Assembly: GCA_043806135.1 (NCBI GenBank)
Contig: JAZDHG010000027.1
Coordinates: 1 to 24,684, forward strand
Direction of reading: 5' to 3'
Origin: JAGLQQ01 sp043806135
GTDB taxonomy: Bacteria; Omnitrophota; Gorgyraeia; B26-G9
DNA length: 24,684 nucleotides
Position numbers and translations under genes: made by a program. Shown here piece by piece: positions 15,509 to 21,905 of this stretch (positions are counted from its first letter, which is position 1; each line of letters opens with the position of its first letter). The notes under the pieces are model-generated. The model was not told where the DNA came from. It searched no databases and was given only the letters and a program-made list of their open reading frames with translations.

Positions 15509-15811
15509 ATTTTTAATAATCTCCAGTTACCAGTTGTCAGAAGAAGACTATTGAAAAAACCATGTCTTGTCCTAGAATAGTTAACACTTTTTTACAGTTA
15601 CTATCGGTTACTAAACGTTAATAAGAGTTACTAATAGTTGCTTAAAAAATCAGTATTGCTTCTAAAAACGAAGGACGCAGGCTCTCTTTGTTCTCTTAAA
15701 AAACTATTTTAAAAAAACTTATACGCTTCTAACCGTTACCGCTGCCTTTTGAACCGATACGGGCATCGCAACCGCCAAACGAAGACAAGTGTCTCTGGTT
15801 ACCGGTTACTA
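15509..15811. other. Gap between argJ and argB, repeat-bearing
   Basis: This 303-bp spacer interrupts the arginine string. It holds three CAGTTAC-like 7-mers (15524-15544), a 10-bp-period array (15597-15646) and GGTTACC/GGTTACT units (15797-15810) just before the argJ stop. No coding sequence, clear terminator or convincing promoter was found. Confidence 0.6.
15597..15646. repeat. Five tandem 10-bp units beginning GTTA or GTTG
   Basis: Units of exactly 10 bp start at 15597, 15607, 15617, 15627 and 15637. The first four begin with GTTA and the fifth with GTTG; the first two begin GTTACTA. The core resembles the AGTTAC core of the 7-bp arrays, but the period differs. Confidence 0.65.
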
Positions 15812-17011
15812 TCAATTGTAAGCCATATTCACTTTTACATACTCTACGGTCAGATCACTGCTGAATACCGTATGTTCAAAACTGCCGTTATTCAGATTTA
15901 CAGTGATATTTATATCTTTTTTCTTAAGACTATTGATCAGGCTCAGCTGATCTTTTAAAACAGGTTTTGCGTTCTTATATACGACTTTTTTCTGTAAAGA
16001 CAACTCCATTTTTTCCTGATCCAGATCAATACCTGCTGCGCCTAAAGCCGCCGGTATCCTTCCCCAGTTGGGATTATTGCCGGCGATCATTGTTTTGACA
16101 AGCATTGAATTTGCTATGGCCATAGCCGCGGTATTCGCTGCTTTTCTGTTCCGGGCGCCTTTAATATTTATCTCTATAAACTTTGTCGCTCCCTCTGCGT
16201 CTTTTATGATCATTTTGGCCAGCTCAAGACATACATGTTTAAGCGCCTGAACAAAGATCCCGCTCTCCCGGCTATTTTCCCTGATCATTGCATTTGCGGC
16301 TAATCCATTGGCCATTATAATAACGCTGTCGTTTGTGCTCATCTGCCCGTCAATGCTGATACAGTTAAATGACGCATCAACCGCGGTTTTTAAAGCCTTT
16401 TTGAGCGCTGCCTGTTCTATATTTGCGTCTGTGGTAACAAAGCAAAGCATGGTCGCCATATTAGGGCAGATCATGCCGGCGCCCTTGGCCACAGCCGCGA
16501 CAGTAACCGGTTTATTTTTGATCTTTATCTCAACCGCGACCTGCTTGGAAAAAGTATCGGTTGTCATTATTGCCTGAGCCGTTTTATGCGCGTTATTAAA
16601 TCCCAAGCCGCCGGCCAGTTCAGGTAAAGAACTGATTATCTTTTCCTTGGCCAGATACTTGCCGATCACGCCGGTTGATGACATGAGCACGTCTTTTGTC
16701 TTAAGTTTCAACTGTGCTGCCAGCAATTTCGTGATTAAAAGAGCATCTTCTTTTCCTCTTTTGCCTGTACAGCAGTTGGCATTGCCGCTATTGATAATGA
16801 TCGCCTGGGCATGATTATCTTTTAAGTTCTTTATACCAAGTTCAACAGGAGCTGCCTTTACTTTATTTCTGGTAAACACTCCGGCTGAGCGTGCCCTTAC
16901 GATCGAATAGATCAGGGCCAGATCAAATTTTTTCTTTTTTAATCCGCACCAAAGAGCATTGGTTTTAAACCCCAAGGGGGTGCTGATTGTTCCTTTTTTT
17001 AATTCCTTCAT
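15812..17011 (-). CDS. argJ: Bifunctional glutamate N-acetyltransferase / ornithine acetyltransferase
   Basis: ArgJ moves the acetyl group from acetylornithine to glutamate, recycling it. Bifunctional forms can also acetylate glutamate from acetyl-CoA. The 399-residue precursor self-cleaves before a Thr nucleophile, here T187 in CPNMATMLCFVTT. The oxyanion-hole segment MSSTGVIG (110-117), INSGNANCCTG and AKGAGMICPNMATM match the family, as does the C-terminal NPNWGRI. No argA or argE is seen in the window, which fits the cyclic pathway; whether this protein is mono- or bifunctional cannot be told by eye. The start overlaps the argC stop by 1 bp (TAATG), with GGGG 8 nt upstream. Confidence 0.97.
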   Translation of the reverse strand: MKELKKGTISTPLGFKTNALWCGLKKKKFDLALIYSIVRARSAGVFTRNKVKAAPVELGIKNLKDNHAQAIIINSGNANCCTGKRGKEDALLITKLLAAQLKLKTKDVLMSSTGVIGKYLAKEKIISSLPELAGGLGFNNAHKTAQAIMTTDTFSKQVAVEIKIKNKPVTVAAVAKGAGMICPNMATMLCFVTTDANIEQAALKKALKTAVDASFNCISIDGQMSTNDSVIIMANGLAANAMIRENSRESGIFVQALKHVCLELAKMIIKDAEGATKFIEINIKGARNRKAANTAAMAIANSMLVKTMIAGNNPNWGRIPAALGAAGIDLDQEKMELSLQKKVVYKNAKPVLKDQLSLINSLKKKDINITVNLNNGSFEHTVFSSDLTVEYVKVNMAYN

Positions 17012-18027
17012 TACAAAAGCCCCATTGTTTCATCGATCCCGAACATTATATTGCAGTTCTGGACCGCCTGACCTGCAGCGCCTTTAACAAGATTATCTAT
17101 GGCCGCGATCGCGATAAGCCGTTTCTGGTCTATCTTAATACCGATATCGCAAAAATTGCTGTTTCTTACATCCTTTATTTCCGGGAACATATCCGCCTGT
17201 TTGATGCGGATAAACGGTTCTCCCTGGTAAAATTTCTTAAGCACATCAACTGCTTCGAATACAGAGATATTTTTCTTCAAGTTCATGTATATCGTGCTTA
17301 ATATTCCTCTGTTCATAGGCACAAGGTGCGGCACAAAACTTAAATGCACTTTTCCTTTAGACTGCAGCTGGAGTTCTTGAGTGATCTCAGGGCTGTGCTG
17401 ATGATTACAAACCTTATAAGCCTTAAAATTCTCGTTAACTTCTGAATACAGCAGCGACACAGCAAGGGTTCTTCCCGCCCCGCTTGTTCCTGATTTAGCG
17501 TCAATAATAATATCCGAATCGACAATATCCTCTTTCAAAAAGGGAGCGCATGTCAATATTGCGCCGGTCGGGTAACATCCGGGATTGGCAATTAAATTTG
17601 CTTTTTTGATCTTTTCCCGGTTCAGCTCGCAAAGTCCGTATACGCTGTCTTTGACAAATTCTTTGCTTTTATGCGTTACTCCGTACCACTTCTGGTATTC
17701 ATTTAAATCCTTAAGCCGGTAATCAGCGCTGAAATCTATTACCTTCATGCCCGCGCTTAAAAAACTCGGCGCTATTTCCATTGATACTCTGTGCGGCAGA
17801 GCAAGAAAAACCACATCGCTGCTTTTCGATATCGCTTCCACATCGATCCGGCTGTTACACTCAAGATCAAGCTTATTTTCCAACCAGGGAAAAATACTGC
17901 TGATTGGAGTACTTCTTTCTATTTTCGCAACAAGATTGGAAATCTCTATTTCAGGATGCCTGAGCAATATACTTATGAGCTCTTCACCTGCGTATCCTGT
18001 TGCTCCGATTACAGCTGCCTTTATCAT
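17011..18027 (-). CDS. argC: N-acetyl-gamma-glutamyl-phosphate reductase
   Basis: ArgC reduces acetylglutamyl phosphate to the semialdehyde with NADPH. I chose the ATG at 18027 (MIKAAVIGATGYAGEE, 338 residues) because AGGAG lies 5 nt before it. An upstream in-frame start at 18069 would extend through this site and a hairpin. The nucleotide-binding loop is IGATGYAGEE (7-16), and FLALPH, VIDFSADYRL and the catalytic Cys C151 (ANPGCYPTGAIL) follow. SGTSGAGR and HQHSPEI are also family marks. It is the first gene of the biosynthetic string, preceded by a strong promoter and a structured leader of about 240 nt. Confidence 0.97.
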   Translation of the reverse strand: MIKAAVIGATGYAGEELISILLRHPEIEISNLVAKIERSTPISSIFPWLENKLDLECNSRIDVEAISKSSDVVFLALPHRVSMEIAPSFLSAGMKVIDFSADYRLKDLNEYQKWYGVTHKSKEFVKDSVYGLCELNREKIKKANLIANPGCYPTGAILTCAPFLKEDIVDSDIIIDAKSGTSGAGRTLAVSLLYSEVNENFKAYKVCNHQHSPEITQELQLQSKGKVHLSFVPHLVPMNRGILSTIYMNLKKNISVFEAVDVLKKFYQGEPFIRIKQADMFPEIKDVRNSNFCDIGIKIDQKRLIAIAAIDNLVKGAAGQAVQNCNIMFGIDETMGLL

Positions 18028-18269
18028 AACGACTCCTAAATGATCCCCTGCGCTTTCTTGCAAAAGCAAGAGCAGGGGCGAATTTATCCCGCTTGTCCCT
18101 CTTGCAGGGCTGTTTTTAAGCGGGTCCGCACTATGGCGGGATTGTTCCCAAAACTTAAGGTGAAATTATTATAATAATTTCACCGAGTTCTCTCAGGGAA
18201 AATTAAATTGAACTCTAATAAGATTAAAAATCATTTATATTTCGTCAAAACATGTATTCGATTAAATAA
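18028..18269 (-). promoter_or_regulatory. Structured leader of the argC operon
   Basis: The promoter at 18276-18304 predicts a leader of about 240 nt. It contains three foldbacks. The first is the 26-bp palindrome 18159-18184. The second has arms CCCGCTT (18088-18094) and AAGCGGG (18118-18124) around CCCT-CTTGC-AGGG. The third has arms CCCCTGC (18045-18051) and GCAGGGG (18072-18078) enclosing CTTGC-AAAA-GCAAG, only about 10 nt from the ribosome binding site. These could control argC by attenuation or by masking the site. They could equally be an inserted repeat. No known riboswitch was recognised. Confidence 0.5.
18159..18184. repeat. 26-bp perfect palindrome upstream of argC
   Basis: The arms GGTGAAATTATTA and TAATAATTTCACC are exact reverse complements with no spacer. 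This suits a dimeric repressor operator or an RNA hairpin. The TGAA...TTCA ends recall an ARG box, but the spacing does not fit the 18-bp consensus, so ArgR binding is only a possibility. The site lies about 90 bp past the predicted transcription start. Confidence 0.6.
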
Positions 18270-18275
18270 AAGGAT

Positions 18276-18304
18276 ATTATAAGTTAAAATCCCTTAGGCG
18301 TCAA
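18276..18304 (-). promoter_or_regulatory. Sigma70-type promoter for the argC operon
   Basis: On the minus strand, TTGACG (18304-18299) and a perfect TATAAT (18281-18276) are separated by exactly 17 bp. Transcription would start near 18269. It is the only strong minus-strand promoter seen for the biosynthetic string. Confidence 0.75.
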
Positions 18305-18576
18305 TATATTTTTAGACGGAAACTCTCTGTTTTAGGCTTTTAAAACTAATGCTCTGACACAAAAAATATATAAAGTACATAACATATTACATTTAAACAA
18401 TTTATATCTTATGATCGTTTTTTATAAATTTATGCAAAAACCTGCACACTCTTAAGGTAAAAATATAGGTTTTTTAATGTAACATGTTTAATGAAAATAA
18501 GTTAAGAATTTTTAAGGCAAAGATTAGACTTGTATTCTTATCTTGCTTTGAGAATTGCAGACAAAAACAATAAGGT
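18305..18576. other. AT-rich spacer between rpsI and the argC promoter
   Basis: No gene is evident. Inverted arms AAAAACCT (18436-18443) and AGGTTTTT (18467-18474) could form a weak, AT-rich hairpin with a loop of about 23 nt that might end the rplM-rpsI transcript. Its low GC content makes this doubtful. Confidence 0.4.
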
Positions 18577-18972
18577 TTATCGCTTTGTCCACTGGAAGCG
18601 TGCACGAGCGCCCTTCTGCCCATACTTTTTACGCTCTTTCATGCGAGGATCGCGGGTAAGAAAATGCCCTTTTTTCAATAAAGGTTTGAGATTGGCATCA
18701 TATTTAAGTAAAGCCCTGGCTATACCGTGGGCAATAGCACCGGCCTGTCCGGAAAGACCGCCTCCGGCGACATTGGCACTTACATTAAATTTGCTCAACA
18801 GGTTAACAACGATCAACGGCTGCTTGATAAGCATTCTGGAAACTTCTCTGCCAAAATAACTATCGAGCAGTCTTTTGTTGACGACAAATTCTCCTTTGCC
18901 TGGTTTTAATTCCACTCTGGCAACGGCTTCTTTTCTTCTACCTGTAGCACAATATCTTATATCTTTAACCAA
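18577..18972 (-). CDS. rpsI: 30S ribosomal protein S9 (uS9), TTG start
   Basis: S9 is a small-subunit head protein whose C-terminal tail reaches the P-site tRNA. DIRYCATGRRKEAVARV, the typical S9 N-terminus, RLLDSYFGRE, NVAGGGLSGQAGAIAHGIARALL and LTRDPRMKERKKYGQKGARARFQWTKR are all characteristic. The tail ends TKR instead of the common SKR. I take the start as the TTG at 18972 (131 residues), because AAAGGAGG ends 7 nt upstream and S9 N-terminal homology begins right there. A GTG at 18999 is in frame but lies upstream of the ribosome binding site. It follows rplM, the usual order, but with an unusually long repeat-bearing spacer of 132 bp. Confidence 0.96.
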   Translation of the reverse strand: MVKDIRYCATGRRKEAVARVELKPGKGEFVVNKRLLDSYFGREVSRMLIKQPLIVVNLLSKFNVSANVAGGGLSGQAGAIAHGIARALLKYDANLKPLLKKGHFLTRDPRMKERKKYGQKGARARFQWTKR

Positions 18973-18987
18973 AACTCTACCTCCTTT

Positions 18988-19014
18988 AATTAGCCTCACT
19001 TTGTTCGGCTAATT
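18988..19014 (-). promoter_or_regulatory. Hairpin immediately upstream of the rpsI ribosome binding site
   Basis: AATTAGCC (18988-18995) and GGCTAATT (19007-19014) are perfect 8-bp arms around an 11-nt loop. On the minus strand the stem ends next to the AAAGGAGG of rpsI. It might modulate initiation from the TTG codon or may mark a repeat edge. Confidence 0.5.
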
Positions 19015-19093
19015 CACGAATTAACACAAATTACACACAAATCACCACTAATAAATTCTTTAGCATTCGTGCTAAATTCGTGTTCGATTCGTG
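19012..19093. repeat. Array of ATTCGTG-like repeats, period about 11 bp, between rplM and rpsI
   Basis: ATTCGTG occurs at 19065, 19076 and 19087, exactly 11 bp apart. To the left, CACGAAT, CACAAAT and CACAAAT follow at 10-11 bp steps (about 19014-19045), an inverted version of the same word. This fills most of a spacer that is normally short in rplM-rpsI operons. Confidence 0.65.
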
Positions 19094-19104
19094 GTTATAC
19101 GTGT

Positions 19105-19533
19105 TCATTTTTTTAATTCCTGAGGGCTCTGAGCTGCATGCGGATGCTCACTGCCTTTATAAACTTTCAGTTTTAAAAGCATCTGTCTGCCCAAGGAATT
19201 ATGCGGCAGCATACCTTTAACCGCCAGCCTGATAACCTCCTCAGGCTTATTCTTGAGCATTGTCTCTAAACTGTATTCCTTCTGCCCTCCCGGATATCCG
19301 GAATAAGTCTGATATATCTTGTCCGTCATTTTCTTTCCGGTCACGCGGATTTTTTCCGCGTTAATAACTATAATATGATCTCCAGTATCAACATGCGGAG
19401 TATACTCCGGTTTGTTTTTCCCTCTGAGGATCATAGCAATCTTAGTGGCCAGTCTGCCGAGGATTAGTCCGTCGGCATCAACAATAAACCAGTCCCTTTT
19501 TACATCTTCAGGTCTTTTCATAAATGTTTTCAT
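19105..19533 (-). CDS. rplM: 50S ribosomal protein L13 (uL13)
   Basis: L13 is an early-assembly large-subunit protein. The 142-residue length is standard. WFIVDADGLILGRLATKIAMILRGK, the N-terminal family block, TPHVDTGDHIIVINA and the signature VKGMLPHNSLGRQMLLKLKVYKGSEHPHAAQSP (about 104-136) are all present. The ribosome binding site is modest (TAGG, 6 nt before the ATG). It is the first gene of the rplM-rpsI operon and has two promoter candidates upstream, facing away from fhs. Confidence 0.98.
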   Translation of the reverse strand: MKTFMKRPEDVKRDWFIVDADGLILGRLATKIAMILRGKNKPEYTPHVDTGDHIIVINAEKIRVTGKKMTDKIYQTYSGYPGGQKEYSLETMLKNKPEEVIRLAVKGMLPHNSLGRQMLLKLKVYKGSEHPHAAQSPQELKK

Positions 19534-19600
19534 TACAACCTACCAATTCTTAAAATTACTTTATTCAAATACTTTTGCAAATACAAAATAGTAAGAAGAA

Positions 19601-19629
19601 AATATAACACGAGTTCTAAATCATGTCAA
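19601..19629 (-). promoter_or_regulatory. Proximal rplM promoter
   Basis: On the minus strand, TTGACA (19629-19624) and TATATT (19606-19601) are spaced 17 bp. The predicted start, near 19594, leaves a leader of about 60 nt. Confidence 0.75.
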
Positions 19630-19678
19630 GGGAAAAAAATAAAAAACCGTTTTCAGATCTCTAATACAAAATCGCAAA

Positions 19679-19707
19679 AGTATACCTGAAAACATAGCTT
19701 ATGTCAA
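19679..19707 (-). promoter_or_regulatory. Distal rplM promoter
   Basis: On the minus strand, TTGACA (19707-19702) and TATACT (19684-19679) are spaced 17 bp. It lies back to back with the fhs promoter; the two -35 boxes are 18 bp apart. Confidence 0.7.
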
Positions 19708-19725
19708 CAGCAACTGCGTAATTTC

Positions 19726-19754
19726 TTGACACAACAAAAGTGTGAACTTATAAT
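19726..19754 (+). promoter_or_regulatory. Perfect consensus sigma70 promoter of fhs
   Basis: TTGACA (19726-19731) and TATAAT (19749-19754) match consensus at all twelve positions with a 17-bp spacer. Transcription would begin near 19761, about 25 nt before the fhs ATG. AAAGGAG at 19774-19780 supplies the ribosome binding site. Confidence 0.85.
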
Positions 19755-19785
19755 GGATTTACTATTTATAAATAAAGGAGCTACA

Positions 19786-21480
19786 ATGCAGACTGATCTT
19801 GAGATAGCCCAATCCGTAAAGCTAACACCCATAAATGAAATCGCCGCTTCTATCGGTATACAGAACAATGAACTTCATCCTTACGGCAATTATAAAGCCA
19901 AGATTTCTCTGAGCCTGCTGGAGCGTTTGAAAGACAGGCCTAACGGAAAGTATGTTTACATTACCGCCGTAACCCCTACCCCCCTGGGAGAAGGAAAGAC
20001 ATTGACCACTATCGGCTTGTCCTTGGGATTGAACAAAATCGGGAAAAAGGCTATTGCCTGCATTAGAGAACCCTCACTTGGCCCTGTATTCGGAATCAAG
20101 GGCGGCGCTGCCGGAGGAGGTTATTCCCAGGTTCTGCCTATGGAAGATGTAAATCTGCATCTAACAGGCGATGTCTCGGCCATAGGCACAGCGCATAATC
20201 TGTGTGCCGCTTTTCTGGATAACCATATATTAAAGGAAAACAAATTAAGCATTGACCCGCACAGTATAACCTGGCCAAGAGTGATTGACGTTAATGACCG
20301 TTTTTTGCGGGAAGTTGTCATCGGACTTGGCGGCAAGGATAACGGGTTTTTAAGACAAAGCGGTTTTGAGATCACAGAAGCCAGTGAGGTTATGGCTGTA
20401 ATGGCCCTGACCAACAGCCTTAAAGATCTAAGATCGCGCCTGGGCAAAATACTGCTGGCAACAACATATGACGGTAAACCGATCACGCCTGATGATATCA
20501 AAGTCGCCGGGGCAATGACCGTGCTCTTAAAAAACGCGATCATGCCCAATATTGTGCAAACCACAGAAAAAACCGCCTGTTTTATCCATACCGGTCCATT
20601 TGGAAATATCGCGCACGGAAACAGTTCTATACTCGCAGACGCCATGGCATTAAAACTCGCCGACTACGTGGTTACAGAAAGCGGCTTCGGAGCAGACCTG
20701 GGCTCAGAGAAATTCTTAGATATAAAATGCCGCAACAGCGGCCTAAAACCGGATTGCGCTGTTCTTGTCTGCTCATTGCGTGCTTTAAAAATGCACAGCA
20801 ACAATTTTGATGTTGTTGCCGGCAAACCGCTTGACCCCGGGTTATTTCAGGAAAATCTTCAAGCTATCCAGACGGGCTCCTGCAACCTGAAAAAGCAAAT
20901 TGAAAACATCCTGATTTTCGGCGTTCCTGTGGTCGTGGCCATCAACCGTTTTGAATCAGATAAAGACGCAGAAATAGAACTGGTGAAAAAATTAGCCGTA
21001 GAATACGGCGCAAAAGAAGCCGTAGTCAGCATGGCTCATGCCAAAGGCGGCGATGGCGCGATTGAACTTGCCCAAGCCGTAACCAGAGCCGCGCAGCAGC
21101 CGAATAATTTCAAATTCCTGTATCCGCTCGATATCTCCATTAAAGAAAAGATCGAAATTATCGCGACAAAAATGTACGGCGCCAGCGGTGTATCCTATCA
21201 CCCAATAGCAGAACAAAAGATCAAACAATACACAAAACTCGGCTTTGACAAACTGCCGATCTGTATGGCCAAAACAAATCTATCCTTATCGCACGACCCG
21301 AGTTTAAAAGGCGTGCCTACAAACTTTAAACTGCCCATTAGAGAAATCCGTGTGTCAGCCGGCGCAGGATTCATCTACCCCCTGTGCGGGAAAATGCGTA
21401 CCATGCCGGGCCTGCCTTCCAATCCTTGCGGAGAGAATGTGGATATTGATGAGTTTGGCAACACCGTTGGTTTATTCTAA
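19786..21480 (+). CDS. fhs: Formate-tetrahydrofolate ligase
   Basis: Fhs makes 10-formyl-tetrahydrofolate from formate, ATP and tetrahydrofolate. It serves C1 supply for purines and fMet, or the methyl branch of the Wood-Ljungdahl pathway. The protein has 564 residues. The ATP-binding loop is TPTPLGEGKTLTT (63-75), where TPTPxGEGKTTTT is usual. REPSLGPVFGIKGGAAGGGYSQV and MEDVNLHLTGD, both family signatures, follow, as does the C-terminal MPGLPSNPCGENVDID. I chose the ATG at 19786 because it has AAAGGAG 5 nt upstream, whereas the 20 preceding codons coincide with the promoter. It is the only plus-strand gene here; no folD, metF or acetyl-CoA synthase gene is adjacent, so its pathway cannot be settled. 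Confidence 0.97.
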   Translation: MQTDLEIAQSVKLTPINEIAASIGIQNNELHPYGNYKAKISLSLLERLKDRPNGKYVYITAVTPTPLGEGKTLTTIGLSLGLNKIGKKAIACIREPSLGPVFGIKGGAAGGGYSQVLPMEDVNLHLTGDVSAIGTAHNLCAAFLDNHILKENKLSIDPHSITWPRVIDVNDRFLREVVIGLGGKDNGFLRQSGFEITEASEVMAVMALTNSLKDLRSRLGKILLATTYDGKPITPDDIKVAGAMTVLLKNAIMPNIVQTTEKTACFIHTGPFGNIAHGNSSILADAMALKLADYVVTESGFGADLGSEKFLDIKCRNSGLKPDCAVLVCSLRALKMHSNNFDVVAGKPLDPGLFQENLQAIQTGSCNLKKQIENILIFGVPVVVAINRFESDKDAEIELVKKLAVEYGAKEAVVSMAHAKGGDGAIELAQAVTRAAQQPNNFKFLYPLDISIKEKIEIIATKMYGASGVSYHPIAEQKIKQYTKLGFDKLPICMAKTNLSLSHDPSLKGVPTNFKLPIREIRVSAGAGFIYPLCGKMRTMPGLPSNPCGENVDIDEFGNTVGLF

Positions 21481-21486
21481 ACCAAC
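21466..21486 (+). other. Hairpin spanning the fhs stop codon
   Basis: GTTGGTTT (21466-21473) and AAACCAAC (21479-21486) are perfect 8-bp arms around ATTCT. The TAA stop (21478-21480) lies at the loop/stem edge. No U-run follows, so it may stabilise the 3' end rather than terminate. Confidence 0.45.
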
Positions 21487-21559
21487 AGCGTATAGCGATT
21501 AGGGAAAATGTGTGTTATCCTGAAAAAGGTTGACAGAAAAATAAATTAACCGCAGATTT

Positions 21560-21597
21560 ACCCCGTTAGATAATAGCTTTGTTCTATCTAATGGGGT
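21560..21597. repeat. Hairpin with 13-bp arms between two CGCAGAT words
   Basis: ACCCCGTTAGATA (21560-21572) pairs with TATCTAATGGGGT (21585-21597) with a single G/T wobble and a 12-nt loop. The flanks CGCAGATTT (21551) and CGCAGATAAACG (21601) look like two parts of a repeat family with the hairpin placed between them. Confidence 0.6.
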
Positions 21598-21623
21598 GGA
21601 CGCAGATAAACGCGGATGTAAAA

Positions 21624-21660
21624 CATATGCGGCTGGAGCGCAGCCACAAATAAGCATATG
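21624..21660. repeat. Nested inverted repeats, CATATGC outside and GGCTG inside
   Basis: CATATGC (21624-21630) and GCATATG (21654-21660) are perfect arms. Inside them, GGCTG (21631-21635) and CAGCC (21641-21645) form a second stem with a 5-nt loop. Confidence 0.5.
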
Positions 21661-21759
21661 ATTTTCCGGAAACAGCATTAGGTTTCCGCGCTAATCAGCG
21701 TTTATCGAGTGAATGTATTTCATAAGCGGGCGGTTAATTAAATTATTTGTGTTTAAAAG

Positions 21760-21785
21760 TGTCCCCGCCAAAATACGGCGGGACA
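21760..21785. repeat. GC-rich REP-like foldback
   Basis: TGTCCCCGCC (21760-21769) pairs with GGCGGGACA (21777-21785) apart from one bulged C, with a 7-nt loop. The GGGACA end recurs in other foldbacks to the right. Confidence 0.55.
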
Positions 21786-21833
21786 GGCAACTATTGCAGG
21801 ACAAGACAAACCCCTTTCAAGACACAATACACC

Positions 21834-21861
21834 AGTTATAAGTTACTAGTTATGAGTTAGA
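21834..21861. repeat. Four 7-bp AGTTAxx units
   Basis: AGTTATA, AGTTACT, AGTTATG and AGTTAGA follow in exact register, 44 bp before the response-regulator stop. The core AGTTA is shared with the arrays after dapB and argG. Confidence 0.75.
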
Positions 21862-21905
21862 AATTGCAACACTATTGGATTGTTCTAATCAGACTTGATT
21901 TGCTT

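Larger units (their letters stand above)
21481..21905. other. Convergent spacer between fhs and the response regulator, several foldbacks
   Basis: No gene is supported in these 425 bp. They hold a 13-bp-arm hairpin (21560-21597), a nested hairpin (21624-21660), a GC-rich foldback (21760-21785) and a 7-bp array (21834-21861). CGCAGAT occurs at 21551 and 21601, on either side of the first hairpin. A clear bidirectional terminator was not found, although two genes converge here. Confidence 0.6.

Noticed and set aside
18028..18069. Upstream start extension of argC
   Set aside because: It would place the AGGAG site and a hairpin inside the coding region, and family homology starts at the later ATG.
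18159..18184. Canonical ARG box
   Set aside because: The half-sites and spacing do not match the 18-bp ArgR consensus; kept only as a palindrome of unknown use.
19726..19785. Upstream start extension of fhs
   Set aside because: These bases are the consensus promoter and leader; the ATG at 19786 has a proper ribosome binding site.
20121..20645. Long antisense reading frame within fhs (minus strand)
   Set aside because: It mirrors a conserved coding region in full, has no ribosome binding site and no family resemblance.
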